A stretch of DNA of 64,000 nucleotides from Agrobacterium cucumeris (GTDB taxonomy: Bacteria; Pseudomonadota; Alphaproteobacteria; Rhizobiales; Rhizobiaceae). Each line of letters starts with the position of its first letter. The stretch's first letter is position 1. The stretch lies in assembly GCF_030036535.1 (NCBI RefSeq), contig NZ_CP080390.1, forward strand, positions 124,001 to 188,000, written 5' to 3'. The position numbers and the translations under genes were made by a program. Positions 35,868 to 45,550 of this stretch are shown here, one piece after another. The notes below the pieces were generated by a model, which was not told the DNA's origin, did no database searches, and saw only the letters and a program-made list of their open reading frames with translations.

Positions 35868-35985
35868 GCAATTCGCGACCAGTCCGGCCCGTTTGGCCAC
35901 CTATCCCAAACCCTTGAGCTCCCTTTAATCCCCGCAAGTGCTTCCCGCGGGGTGATGACGCTCGCCATTTTCCGAGGAAACCTCC

Positions 35986-38900
35986 ATGAGCAACGATCCC
36001 TTCACTCTCGACATGTTCGGCAGCAGCGCGCTGTCATCAGGCCTCGGCCTGGGCGTCACACCGTTCGGCGGCTTCGATACGGTCGCGGCCAACGACGATG
36101 ACCCGGAACCGACGCCGCCCTCTCCCTCCCCGGCCTTGCCGGCCGCGGCGATAGAACGTCCGGCGCCCCGGCGCCAGGGCAACCGGTGCAACTTCTACCT
36201 CGACGATGCGGATCGGGGCTTGGCCGGATCCTGGAAGGATCGCGCTCGCGCCAATGTTGCGGCGATCCTGATCGCGAACAACATCGAGAAGCAGGATCGG
36301 CCAGCCAACGCGAAGGAGCAGGCGCAACTCATCCGCTTCACCGGCTTCGGCGCCAGCGAACTGGCGAACGGTATGTTCCGCCGCCCCGGCGAAGTCGATT
36401 TCCGGGCCGGGTGGGGCGAGCTCGGTGGCTCGCTCGAAAGTGCCGTTTCAGATGCCGACTACGCGTCGCTCGCCCGCTGCACGCAATATGCCCATTTCAC
36501 GCCGGAGTTCATCATCCGGGCAATCTGGTCGGGCTTGCAGCGCCTGGGCTGGTGTGGCGGCCGCATGCTCGAGCCGGGTATCGGTACGGGCCTGTTTCCG
36601 GCTCTGATGCCGGCGGCCTTTCGCGACAGGACCTTCGTCACCGGCGTCGAACTCGATCCCGTCACGGCCCGGATCGTCAAGCTGCTGCAGCCTAAGGCCC
36701 GCATCATCAATGGCGATTTTGCGCGCGCCGATCTGGCGCCGATCTACGATCTCGCCATTGGCAATCCACCCTTCTCCGATCGCACCGTCCGGTCTGACCG
36801 GACCTATCGCTCACTCGGTCTCAGGCTGCACGACTACTTCATCACCCGTTCGATCGACCTGCTGAAGCCCGGCGCGCTCGCCGCGTTCGTCACCAGTTCC
36901 GGCACGATGGACAAGGCCGACGCGACCGCGCGTGAGTACATCGCCAAAACCGCCGACCTGATTGCCGCGATCCGATTGCCGGAGGGGAGTTTCCGCCGCG
37001 ATGCTGGCACGGATGTCGTGGTCGACCTTCTGTTCTTCCGCAAGCGCAAGGTCGGCGAACCGACAAGCGATCTGTCATGGCTCGATCTCGAGGAGGTGCG
37101 GCCCGAAAGCCAAGACGAGGGCGCAGTTCGCGTGAACCGCTGGTTTGCAGAGCATCCTAATTTCGTCCTCGGCGATCATGCCCTGACCTCCGGACCGTTC
37201 GGCGAGACCTATACATGCCAGCCACGCGCTGGCGAGGACCTGCAGGCGGCTCTAAAGAACGTCGTTCGCCTGCTGCCTGAAGGCCGCTATGACGGTGAGC
37301 CGACCGCAATCGACGTCGACCTCGAGGACGAGCTCGGCGAGATCATCGATCTTCGCCCCGGTGACGCCAAGGTCCGTGAGGGTAGCTTCTTCATCGATAA
37401 CAGGCACGGCCTGATGCAGATGGTGGACGGCGCACCCGTGGAGGTCAAAGTCCGCAAGGGGCGCACCGGGGACGGCATCCCGGAAAAGCACGTCGGGATC
37501 ATCAAGAAGCTGATCCCAATCCGCGACGCGGTGCGTGAGGTGCTGAGGGCCCAGGAGCAGGATCGGCCGTGGCGTGATCTGCAGGTTCGCTTGCGCATCG
37601 CCTGGTCGAGCTTCGTGCGTGATTTCGGTCCGATCAACCACACCACCGTCTCGATCAGCGAGGACGAGGAATCCGGCGAGGTGCGCGAAACGCACCGCCG
37701 TCCAAACCTGCAGCCTTTCCTCGACGATCCCGATTGCTGGCTGGTCGCCTCGATCGAGGACTACGACCTCGACACCGATACCGCAAAACCGCGCCCGATC
37801 TTTTCCGAACGGGTCATCGCGCCGCCTGCGCCGCCCGAAATCACCAGTGCGGCGGATGCGTTGGCCGTGGTGCTCAACGAACGTGGCCGCGTCGATGTCG
37901 AGCATATCGCCGAACTGCTGCACAGACATGCCGATGCCGTCGTCGACGAGCTCGGCGATGCGATTTTCCAGGATCCCGCCGATGGCTCCTGGCAGACGTC
38001 GGATGCCTACCTCTCCGGTGCGGTCCGCACCAAGCTTGGTGTCGCCGAAGCTGCCGCGGCACTCGATCCAGCCTACGAGCGTAACGTCCGCGCGCTTCAG
38101 GCAGTCCAACCCGCCGATCTTCGCCCGTCCGACATCACCGCACGTCTCGGTGCGCCCTGGATTCCGGCCAGCGACGTCGTCGCCTTCGTGAAGGAGATGA
38201 TGGGTGCCGAGATCAGGATCCACCATATGCCGGAATTGGGCAGCTGGACGGTGGAAGCACGGCAGCTTGGCTACTGCGCCGCCGGCACATCGGAGTGGGG
38301 CACCAGCCGCCGTGATGCCGGCGAGTTGCTCGGCGACGCGCTGAACAGCCGTGTTCCCCAGATTTTCGATATCTACAAGGATGCCGGTGGCGAGCGGAGG
38401 GTCCTGAACGTCGTCGATACCGAGGCGGCGCGCGACAAGCTGCAGAAAATCAAGGAAGCCTTCCAAAACTGGGTTTGGACCGATCCGGATCGCACCGACC
38501 GGCTGGCGCGGGTCTATAACGACCGGTTCAACAACATCGCGCCTCGAAAATTCGACGGATCGCATCTGAAACTTCCCGGCGCCTCTGGCGCCTTTGTTCT
38601 TTATGGGCACCAGAAACGCGGCATCTGGCGGATCATCTCCTCCGGATCGACCTATCTCGCCCACGCCGTCGGCGCGGGCAAGACGATGACGATGGCGGCC
38701 GCGATCATGGAACAACGACGTCTCGGCCTGATCGCCAAGGCGATGCTGGTCGTCCCTGGTCATTGCCTGGCGCAGGCGGCGCGGGAATTTCTGGCACTCT
38801 ATCCCAATGCCCGGATCCTCGTCGCCGACGAGACCAACTTCACCAAGGACAAACGGCTTCGCTTTTTGAGCCGGGCAGCGACCGCGACCTGGGATGCGAT

Positions 38901-41094
38901 CATTATCACGCACTCGGCCTTCAGGTTCATCGCCGTGCCGTCCGCCTTCGAACAACAGATGATCCACGATGAGTTGGAGCTCTACGAGGATCTGCTGACC
39001 AAGGTGGACAGCGAGGACCGCGTGTCGCGCAAGCGCCTCGAGCGACTGAAGGAAAGCTTGCAGGAACGGCTGGAAGGGCTCGCGACCCGCAAGGACGATC
39101 TGCTCACAATCTCCGAGATCGGTGTCGACCAGATCATCGTCGACGAGGCGCAAGAGTTCCGCAAGCTTTCCTTCGCGACCAACATGTCGACGCTGAAGGG
39201 TATCGACCCGAACGGCTCGCAGCGCGCCTGGGACCTCTATGTGAAGTCCCGGTTCCTCGAAACGAAGAACCCGGGCCGCGCGCTGGTGCTCGCCTCCGGC
39301 ACGCCGATCACCAACACACTCGGTGAGATGTTCTCGATCCAGCGCCTGCTCGGCCACGAGGCTCTCGCCGAGCGCGGCTTACACGAATTCGATGCCTGGG
39401 CGTCCTGCTTCGGCGATACGACGACCGAGCTGGAGATCCAGCCGTCCGGCAAATACAAGCCGGTCAGCCGCTTCGCGAGCTTCGTCAATGTGCCCGAACT
39501 GATCGCCATGTTCCGGGCTTTCGCCGACGTCGTCATGCCGGCGGATCTCCGCGAATACGTCAAGGTGCCTGATATCTCCACCGGCCGACGGCAGATCCTG
39601 ACCGTCAAGCCGACGCCGGCGTTCAAGGCCTATCAGCAGATCCTCGATGCCCGCATCAAGGCGATCGAGATGCGCGAGGGACCGGCTGAGCCCGGCGACG
39701 ATATCCTGCTCTCGGTCATTACCGACGGTCGCCATGCGGCGATCGATCTCCGCCTCGTGATACCGGCCAACGACAATGAGGAGGACAACAAGCTCAACCT
39801 CCTCGTCCGCAATGCCTTCCGCATCTGGCAAGAGACGAGCGACGATACCTACGTCCGGCCGGACGGCAAACCCTTTGACCTGCCCGGCGCCGCGCAGATG
39901 ATCTTCAGCGATCTCGGCACGATCAACGTCGAGAAGACCCGCGGCTTTTCCGCCTACCGCTGGATTCGCGACGAGTTTGTGCGGCTGGGCGTTCCCCCGT
40001 CCGAAATCGCCTTCATGCAGGACTACAAGAAGACCGAGGCCAAGCAACGGCTCTTCGCCGACGTGCGCGCCGGCCGAATTCGGTTCCTGATCGGATCGTC
40101 GGAGACGATGGGAACGGGCGTGAACGCTCAAGCGCGGCTGAAAGCGCTGCATCACCTCGATGTGCCGTGGCTGCCGTCGCACATCGAGCAGCGCGAAGGC
40201 CGCATCGTCCGGCAGGGTAATCAGCACGATGTCGTCGACATTTTCGCCTATGCGACCGAGGGCAGCCTCGACGCTTCCATGTGGCAGAACAACGAGCGCA
40301 AGGCCCGCTTCATCGCCGCCGCGCTCAGCGGAGATACTTCGATCCGCCGGCTCGAAGACTTCGGTGAAGGGCAGGCGAACCAGTTCGCCATGGCCAAGGC
40401 AATCGCCTCCGGCGACGAGCGGCTGATGCAGAAAGCGGGTCTCGAAGCCGATATCGCGCGACTGGAACGGTTGCGCGCCGCCCATGACGATGACCAGTAT
40501 GCGGTGCGCCGGCAGATGCGCGATGCCGAGCGTGACATCGAGACGTCGACCCGCCGCATCGGCGAGATCGGCCAGGATATCGGTCGGCTCGTTCCGACCG
40601 CCGGCGATGCCTTCGCGATGACCGTGCTGGGCAAGCTTCACCATGAGCGCAAGGAAGCCGGTCGCGCGCTGATGAAGGAGGTTCTCACGCTCCTCCAGCT
40701 CCAACAGGAGGGCGAGGTTCACCTCGCATCTATCGGCGGTTTCGATCTTGTCTATGAGGGAGAGCGCTTCGGAAAGGGCGACGGCTATCGCTACGCCACC
40801 ACGCTCCAGCGCACAGGCGCCGCCTACGAGATTGACCTTGCGGTCACAGTGACACCGCTCGGCGCCATCTCCCGCCTCGAGCATGCGCTCGACGGGTTCG
40901 AGGAGGAACGCGAGCGTTATCGCCATCGCCTCGATGATGCGCACCGGCGGCTCGTCTCCTATCGCTCGCGCGAAGGCGGCACTTTCGCCTTCGCCGACGA
41001 ACTTGCCGAAAAGCGCCGACAGCTTCGTGACGTCGAGGACGCTCTTGCCGCCGCGTCAGTTCAGAACGACGCCGCCTCGGCGGAGTCTGCTTGA
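35986..41094 (+). CDS. Giant N6-adenine methylase / SNF2-type helicase fusion
   Basis: A 1702-residue protein. The N-terminal half has a class I methyltransferase: motif I LEPGIGTGLFPALMP near residue 200 and the adenine-methylase motif IV LAIGNPPFSDRT near 257. The second half is a superfamily 2 helicase: Walker A VGAGKTMTMAAA near 900, motif II VDEAQEFRKL near 1050, motif III LASGTPITNTLGEMF and motif VI QREGRIVRQGN near 1400. A coiled, charged tail (about 1460-1690) follows. Such fusions are common on conjugative plasmids and phages and are thought to protect incoming DNA from restriction or to remodel it; no direct proof exists for this protein. It is the longest gene of the window and reads as intact. 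Confidence 0.93.
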   Translation: MSNDPFTLDMFGSSALSSGLGLGVTPFGGFDTVAANDDDPEPTPPSPSPALPAAAIERPAPRRQGNRCNFYLDDADRGLAGSWKDRARANVAAILIANNIEKQDRPANAKEQAQLIRFTGFGASELANGMFRRPGEVDFRAGWGELGGSLESAVSDADYASLARCTQYAHFTPEFIIRAIWSGLQRLGWCGGRMLEPGIGTGLFPALMPAAFRDRTFVTGVELDPVTARIVKLLQPKARIINGDFARADLAPIYDLAIGNPPFSDRTVRSDRTYRSLGLRLHDYFITRSIDLLKPGALAAFVTSSGTMDKADATAREYIAKTADLIAAIRLPEGSFRRDAGTDVVVDLLFFRKRKVGEPTSDLSWLDLEEVRPESQDEGAVRVNRWFAEHPNFVLGDHALTSGPFGETYTCQPRAGEDLQAALKNVVRLLPEGRYDGEPTAIDVDLEDELGEIIDLRPGDAKVREGSFFIDNRHGLMQMVDGAPVEVKVRKGRTGDGIPEKHVGIIKKLIPIRDAVREVLRAQEQDRPWRDLQVRLRIAWSSFVRDFGPINHTTVSISEDEESGEVRETHRRPNLQPFLDDPDCWLVASIEDYDLDTDTAKPRPIFSERVIAPPAPPEITSAADALAVVLNERGRVDVEHIAELLHRHADAVVDELGDAIFQDPADGSWQTSDAYLSGAVRTKLGVAEAAAALDPAYERNVRALQAVQPADLRPSDITARLGAPWIPASDVVAFVKEMMGAEIRIHHMPELGSWTVEARQLGYCAAGTSEWGTSRRDAGELLGDALNSRVPQIFDIYKDAGGERRVLNVVDTEAARDKLQKIKEAFQNWVWTDPDRTDRLARVYNDRFNNIAPRKFDGSHLKLPGASGAFVLYGHQKRGIWRIISSGSTYLAHAVGAGKTMTMAAAIMEQRRLGLIAKAMLVVPGHCLAQAAREFLALYPNARILVADETNFTKDKRLRFLSRAATATWDAIIITHSAFRFIAVPSAFEQQMIHDELELYEDLLTKVDSEDRVSRKRLERLKESLQERLEGLATRKDDLLTISEIGVDQIIVDEAQEFRKLSFATNMSTLKGIDPNGSQRAWDLYVKSRFLETKNPGRALVLASGTPITNTLGEMFSIQRLLGHEALAERGLHEFDAWASCFGDTTTELEIQPSGKYKPVSRFASFVNVPELIAMFRAFADVVMPADLREYVKVPDISTGRRQILTVKPTPAFKAYQQILDARIKAIEMREGPAEPGDDILLSVITDGRHAAIDLRLVIPANDNEEDNKLNLLVRNAFRIWQETSDDTYVRPDGKPFDLPGAAQMIFSDLGTINVEKTRGFSAYRWIRDEFVRLGVPPSEIAFMQDYKKTEAKQRLFADVRAGRIRFLIGSSETMGTGVNAQARLKALHHLDVPWLPSHIEQREGRIVRQGNQHDVVDIFAYATEGSLDASMWQNNERKARFIAAALSGDTSIRRLEDFGEGQANQFAMAKAIASGDERLMQKAGLEADIARLERLRAAHDDDQYAVRRQMRDAERDIETSTRRIGEIGQDIGRLVPTAGDAFAMTVLGKLHHERKEAGRALMKEVLTLLQLQQEGEVHLASIGGFDLVYEGERFGKGDGYRYATTLQRTGAAYEIDLAVTVTPLGAISRLEHALDGFEEERERYRHRLDDAHRRLVSYRSREGGTFAFADELAEKRRQLRDVEDALAAASVQNDAASAESA

Positions 41095-41272
41095 ATGGAA
41101 TCGCGGTTTTGATGCGACGCAGCATTTGCATAGCTGCATTGCACAATATTTGCTTTCCTTCCGACCGAAATTTGAGCATAGTGCTCACAGCTGATGCACA
41201 TGGCGGTTTTCCTCCCAGTGCCGCCGCAGCAGCTGTTCCCCTCTGGAGGTTTAAATTACCTTCATACCTATA

Positions 41273-41304
41273 GGGCCCGAGTTTTCTCGTGGCCCTCTTT
41301 TTTT
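41273..41304 (+). terminator. Rho-independent terminator
   Basis: GGGCC-CGAG then TTTT then CTCG-T-GGCCC (41273-41295) forms a stem followed by TCTTTTTTT to 41304. It lies about 180 bp after the methylase-helicase stop in an otherwise empty AT-richer stretch (41,095-41,368) and should end that transcript. Confidence 0.8.
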
Positions 41305-41368
41305 GTCCTGATTTCCGTTCATCGAAGCGACCCCTACGACGGTCATCCTCGTCGCGGTTTTCCCCCGC

Positions 41369-41643
41369 TCAGGTAATCACCTCGACGCGCTCCATCTTTT
41401 CGATCAGCCGCCCGCTCATATCCTCCGGGTCGTTCAGGACGGTCACGAAGTCGGAGAGGCTCGGATTCTTCAAACCGACTTTGTAGATCGCAACCCCGCT
41501 TCGACATTCTCGTCCATGGCCTTCAGCCCCTCGAAATGTCGGGAGGCCTCCTGCCAGGCGAGCCCCAAAGTCTCGGTGAACGCAAGGATCTCGTCTGTTC
41601 CCGGAACGACCTGATAGGCAAATATCTCTTTTGTATCGTGCAT
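41369..41643 (-). pseudogene. Small conserved gene broken by a frameshift
   Basis: On the - strand the ATG at 41643 has a perfect AAGGAGG six bases upstream. The frame starts MHDTKEIFAYQVVPGTDEIL and runs to EASRHFEGLKAMDENVEAG, then turns into LRSTKSV and stops at 41470. Reading one base over at the CCCC run at 41494-41497 restores a sensible continuation (VAIYKVGLKNPSLSDFV to MERVEVIT) up to a stop at 41369-41371. With one more base in that run the product would be about 91 residues. So it is either a one-base deletion in a homopolymer or a sequencing error. I do not recognise the family. Confidence 0.7.
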
Positions 41644-41994
41644 CGAAACCTCCTTGAGCTGCGACAGCCTAAGGCGCGTTTCCGGTTGCTGTGAACTATC
41701 AAAAGTGTGAGCGGCAGTTTCCGGAAGGAGGGAGGACAAAAAGAAGGAAGAGGGAAAAGAAACCGGTCGCAGATCGGTCTTCCAGTCGCCGCTTGCGCTC
41801 AACCGCCGCCTGCGCATCCCGGCCACTCGTCCCGCGCAGGGCTGTTAGCCCCGCTCGGACATCGCAGCAGGGACGCTCGGCCGCAGTTGCGCCGGGCCGC
41901 CCGCCCCGCGGTCCGGGAGGTGTCTTCGAAAGAAACGAAGACAGGAAGGACCGGCAAGCGAGCCGTGTCCCGCATCTCGGAAGAGGAAAATCCC
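41644..41994. other. GC-rich leader of the ParB-like gene
   Basis: About 350 bp with no accepted gene. It holds an imperfect long dyad around 41,815-41,893 (GGGACG and TGCGC blocks in inverted order) and a perfect hairpin GTCTTCG-AAAGAAA-CGAAGAC near 41,932-41,952, shortly before the ParB-like start. The composition resembles the other hairpin leaders of this region. Confidence 0.5.
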
Positions 41995-43746
41995 ATGCAC
42001 ATCATGAAGGTCGATCCGCGCTCGTTGAAGGACAACCCGGACAATACTCGTCAGTCGAAATCCACCCCGCAGGCTGATGCGCTGCTGCTCGCGACCATCA
42101 AAGCCGTCGGCATCATCCAGCCGCCCGTCATCTTTCCGCAAAGCGATGGCGGAAACGGCTACGTCATCGAAGCCGGCCATCGGCGGACCCGCATGGCGAT
42201 CGCCGCGGGCCTTGAGGAAATCGAGGTTCTCGTGGTCGAAGCCGCTAACGATAATGGCGCCATGCGGTCCATGGTCGAGAACATCGCCAGGGAGCCGCTC
42301 AACCCCGTCGACCAGTGGCGCGGCATCGAACGCCTGATCGCACTCGACTGGACCGAGGAAGCGATTGCGGTCGCACTTGCCCTCCCCGTCCGGCAGATTC
42401 GCAAGTTGCGGCTGCTCGCCAATGTCTTTCCGGCGATGCTCGACCAAATGGCGCTCGGCGACATGCCGAACGAGCAGCAGCTTCGAACGATCGCGGCGGC
42501 ACACCTCGATGAGCAGAAGGAAGTCTGGAAGGCGCAGAAGCCGAAGAAGGGCCAGCCTGCCACGTGGTTCCAGATCGCCAACGCGCTGAGCAAGACCCGC
42601 ATGTACGCAAAGGATGCGAGCTTCGGCGACGATCTCAGGGAAGCCTATGGCATCGAATGGATCGAGGATCTGTTTGCCCCTGCCGATGAGGACAGCCGCT
42701 ACACCACCAACGTCGAAGCCTATCTCGGCGCCCAGCAGGAGTGGATGACCAACAATCTGCCGAAGAAGGGCGTGATCGCCGAGGTCACGCAATGGGGTGA
42801 CGTAAAGCTGCCGCAGAAGGCCAGCCGCGTTTATGGCAAGCCAGGCAAGGGCGACCACACCGCAATGTACCTGGATCGGAACGGCAAGGTTCAGACCGTG
42901 CATTACCGGATGCCGGAGGAGAAGAAGACGGCGGGCAAGAGAGCGGTCGTTGGAGGTGGTGCCACCGCTGGCGACGATGTGATCGACGCGCCGAAACAGC
43001 GTCCGGATGTCACGCAAAAGGGCCACGACATGATCGGTGACCTCAGGACCGACGCGCTGCACGAAGCGCTCGCTCGCGCGCCGATCGAGGACGACACGCT
43101 GACGGCGCTCCTCGTGCTCGCCTTCGCCGGCTTGAATGTACGGGTCGACTCCGGGGCAAACGACACCGTCTTCGGCACGAAGCGGTTCGCTCGCCATGCG
43201 GTTCGGTTGCTCGACTCTGACGGTAAGCTGTCCTTCGAGATCGACACGTTGCGGGTTGCCGCCCGCTCGATGCTGGTCGATGTGCTCTCTTGCCGCCGCG
43301 GCATGTCGAACAGCGGGATCGTGTCACGTATCGCCGGCGAGGCCATCGGCGCCGATGGATATCTCCCGAACATGGGCACCGAAGATTTCCTGCTTTGCCT
43401 GTCGCGGGCGGCGCTTGAGGCGTCGTGCAAGGACACCCCGGTTCTGCCGCGCCCGAAGGTCCGCGAGACCCGCGCAGCACTCGTCGAGCACTTCAAGGAA
43501 GGGCACTTCGTCCACCCGGCAGCCCTGTTCGCGCCCGATCCGAAGGAACTTGCCGACCTGATCAAGAAAGGCGAGATCGTCGAAGAGGAGGACAGCGTCA
43601 CCACTGAAGAAACGAGCGATGGTCTTGGCGAACTCGCGGACGACAGCGCCGCCGGCGAGGCCGCCGAACTTGACGCCCCCGATCCGGAGGCCGACGACGG
43701 GGCTCCTGACGAGGACGAAACCGCCTACGGCATTGCGGCCGAATAG
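41995..43746 (+). CDS. ParB/Spo0J-like nuclease-domain protein
   Basis: 583 residues. The ParB N-terminal domain is clear: MKVDPRSLKDNPDNTRQ, GIIQPPVIFPQ, VIEAGHRRTRMAIAAGLEEI and MVENIAREPLNPVDQW, then a KorB-like helix-turn-helix region (WTEEAIAVALALPVRQIRKL). The C-terminal part is acidic. I chose the ATG at 41995 after GAAGAGGAAAATCCC; the longer frame from 41707 runs through the hairpin leader. No parA partner or repABC genes are adjacent, so this is probably not the partition ParB of the replicon but one of the accessory ParB-like proteins often found with anti-restriction genes. Confidence 0.88.
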   Translation: MHIMKVDPRSLKDNPDNTRQSKSTPQADALLLATIKAVGIIQPPVIFPQSDGGNGYVIEAGHRRTRMAIAAGLEEIEVLVVEAANDNGAMRSMVENIAREPLNPVDQWRGIERLIALDWTEEAIAVALALPVRQIRKLRLLANVFPAMLDQMALGDMPNEQQLRTIAAAHLDEQKEVWKAQKPKKGQPATWFQIANALSKTRMYAKDASFGDDLREAYGIEWIEDLFAPADEDSRYTTNVEAYLGAQQEWMTNNLPKKGVIAEVTQWGDVKLPQKASRVYGKPGKGDHTAMYLDRNGKVQTVHYRMPEEKKTAGKRAVVGGGATAGDDVIDAPKQRPDVTQKGHDMIGDLRTDALHEALARAPIEDDTLTALLVLAFAGLNVRVDSGANDTVFGTKRFARHAVRLLDSDGKLSFEIDTLRVAARSMLVDVLSCRRGMSNSGIVSRIAGEAIGADGYLPNMGTEDFLLCLSRAALEASCKDTPVLPRPKVRETRAALVEHFKEGHFVHPAALFAPDPKELADLIKKGEIVEEEDSVTTEETSDGLGELADDSAAGEAAELDAPDPEADDGAPDEDETAYGIAAE

Positions 43747-43775
43747 CCTCCCTTCCCTTCTCATCCGATCGACAA

Positions 43776-43801
43776 CCGCCGCCGGCCATCACCGGCGGCG
43801 G
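43776..43801 (+). terminator. Strong GC hairpin after the ParB-like gene
   Basis: CCGCCGCCGG (43776-43785) pairs exactly with CCGGCGGCGG (43792-43801) over ten bases with a six-base loop, then CTTCGTTTCC. No true T-tract, but it sits between a stop and the next ribosome site, so termination or mRNA end-protection is likely. Confidence 0.55.
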
Positions 43802-43841
43802 CTTCGTTTCCATGAACCGCAGAATTCCAAGGAGATGTCTT

Positions 43842-44318
43842 ATGTCTGCGTCCCTGATCTACGACCTCGCCCCGATCGGCTCCATCGTCGCCTGGTCCGA
43901 CGGCAGCCCTCGGCCGCCCGAGCGTTTCAAGAAGAAGCTGGCGGCCTGGCAAACCCGCAACAGCAAAGGCCGCCTGATCCGCAAGGAGGGTCCGCGCCAA
44001 TCCGGAAATTACGCCTCGCCCGGGCATTTCACGCTGCATGAGGCTGATTTCGGCGGAAAGAATACCGTCGTCATGCGCATTCACCGAACCTTCGGTCTCG
44101 ATTCCGATCTCGCCTTCAAGGTTCTCGAACGCCCCGCACTCGGTTCTATCCGCCTCTTCGATCGCGCCGGTGCGAACGCGGAGCTTGTCCATCTCGCCGG
44201 CAATCACGAGGCGGCGGTGGCCTGGCTGAAAGAGCATGGATACCCGAATGCCATCCTCGAAGAGGTGACCGCCGACGAGGTCGCGGCGGCTCATGTCGAA
44301 GGGAGGGTTGCCGCATGA
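43842..44318 (+). CDS. Hypothetical plasmid protein
   Basis: 158 residues with AAGGAGATGTCTT before the ATG at 43842. It starts MSASLIYDLAPIGSIVAWSD and contains a run of charged, mixed alpha/beta sequence; no membrane helix, no motif I can name. Its stop overlaps the start of the next gene by four bases (ATGA), so it heads a small operon of four genes up to 46,015. Confidence 0.72.
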   Translation: MSASLIYDLAPIGSIVAWSDGSPRPPERFKKKLAAWQTRNSKGRLIRKEGPRQSGNYASPGHFTLHEADFGGKNTVVMRIHRTFGLDSDLAFKVLERPALGSIRLFDRAGANAELVHLAGNHEAAVAWLKEHGYPNAILEEVTADEVAAAHVEGRVAA

Positions 44319-45202
44319 GCACGCCCGATCTTCAACACGACAGGGTTCCTACCGCCGACGACTCCGCGGTGAAATTCGGCGTCAGCGCGGACGGCTTTCC
44401 GGTCGCCCGGATCGCCGATACCTTCCTGGCAATGGTGCCGGCGCGCGATGGCGCCAGCTTCCTCGCGAGCGCCTGGCGCCTCACTCGCCCGCTGTCAGAG
44501 CTGACGCGGGAGGATTTCCACGGTCACGAAGGGCGCCTCGAAGATGAGACAGCGTTCCGCGCGCGCGTGTTCGAGACCGCGCGGCACAGCCATGAACTAT
44601 CCGCGCTCGGGCGGATCCAGAGCCGCATGGCAGCGACTACGCCATGGGGTCTGTCGCAGCTCGCGACGATCTACGCCGAGGGGATCGTCTCCCATATGAC
44701 CGCCGGTCATGGCGGGTTTCATCTGTCGGCCGAACGGAATGCCCGCGTCCTTCCGATGCTGCGAAAGTCCTTGCCCTGGTACGAGGAGGACGCAGAATGG
44801 GCGATTGTCGCCCTCACCTTCCCAGATCTCTTCACGTCCTACGAGCGCAAATGTGCCGATGAGACGATCCGCAATAGCTGGCCGTCCGCCTGGGAGGCGA
44901 TCCACGGCCGCGAACTCCAGCCCGGCCAATCCTGGACAAAGGACCGGGAAGCCTTCGAGCGCAAGCATGCCGGCGACTGGATCGTGATCTCCGCGATCTT
45001 TTCCAGCCGCCATGCCGACATGACGGAGGTCATCGCCACGCGAGGCGGCCGGCGCGATGGGCGGGTGGAGGAGATGCGCTTTCTCGTGCCCCGCGCCGAG
45101 TATGCCGCGCGCGACCGCTTCGGTTTCGTCATCGATCCTGACCGTCATAATCCCTGTGACGGTCCTTCCAGTTTTGTGGGGTGGCAAGGGAGGGATGCGT
45201 GA
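44315..45202 (+). CDS. Conserved plasmid protein, DUF7007-like
   Basis: 295 residues. The central part TTPWGLSQLATIYAEGIVSH and TAGHGGFHLSAERNARV, then WYEEDAEWAIVALTFPDLF, resembles a conserved plasmid domain I recall as DUF7007. Function unknown. It overlaps both neighbours (ATGA upstream, TGATG downstream), so its translation is coupled. The His-rich TAGHGGFHLS stretch might bind metal, but that is only a suggestion. Confidence 0.72.
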   Translation: MSTPDLQHDRVPTADDSAVKFGVSADGFPVARIADTFLAMVPARDGASFLASAWRLTRPLSELTREDFHGHEGRLEDETAFRARVFETARHSHELSALGRIQSRMAATTPWGLSQLATIYAEGIVSHMTAGHGGFHLSAERNARVLPMLRKSLPWYEEDAEWAIVALTFPDLFTSYERKCADETIRNSWPSAWEAIHGRELQPGQSWTKDREAFERKHAGDWIVISAIFSSRHADMTEVIATRGGRRDGRVEEMRFLVPRAEYAARDRFGFVIDPDRHNPCDGPSSFVGWQGRDA

Positions 45203-45546
45203 TGGCTGCAATGCCAATCCACCATGCGCAACTGGCGCGTATGGAAGAAGCGCGGCGGCAGACGCAGCGCCAGCTCGAACTGATCGATCGCCAGGTCTTG
45301 CGCCGGATAACATCGATCCTGCCACAGCTCGCGCGCCGGCAAACCGGATATCGGCGCGGAAAGGCGCCGGATACGGGCTTCTTCCTCGAACGTTATCGCA
45401 ACAATCTCGCCGCCCTGACAGCGGAGCGTCAGCCGGAAGTTGACGCGCTGACACGAAAGTTGGCTCGGCAGGATGCAGCGATAGCCGCCTTTCGCAAACG
45501 GTTCGAACCCGTTGGCGACGCGGCTCAGCCACGAGCGGAGGTCTAG
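45202..45546 (+). CDS. Hypothetical helical plasmid protein
   Basis: 114 residues, rich in Arg, Gln and Leu (for example RMEEARRQTQRQLELIDRQV), predicted mainly alpha-helical and possibly coiled-coil. The ATG overlaps the previous stop (TGATG) and AGGGAGGGATG is just upstream. No family recognised. Confidence 0.68.
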   Translation: MAAMPIHHAQLARMEEARRQTQRQLELIDRQVLRRITSILPQLARRQTGYRRGKAPDTGFFLERYRNNLAALTAERQPEVDALTRKLARQDAAIAAFRKRFEPVGDAAQPRAEV

Positions 45547-45550
45547 CGAC

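Noticed and set aside
37252..39357. 701-codon open frame on the - strand
   Set aside because: Fully antisense to the methylase-helicase gene; composition reflects GC-rich third positions and no domain is recognisable. Similar long antisense frames at 28934-30556, 39379-40944 and 22114-23478 were rejected for the same reason.
41707..41994. N-terminal extension of the ParB-like protein
   Set aside because: Low-complexity Arg/Gly text across a hairpin-rich leader; the conserved domain begins at 41995 after a ribosome site.
41995..43746. Replicon partition ParB (repB)
   Set aside because: No repA/parA or repC lies nearby and the protein is longer than RepB; treated as an accessory ParB-like protein.
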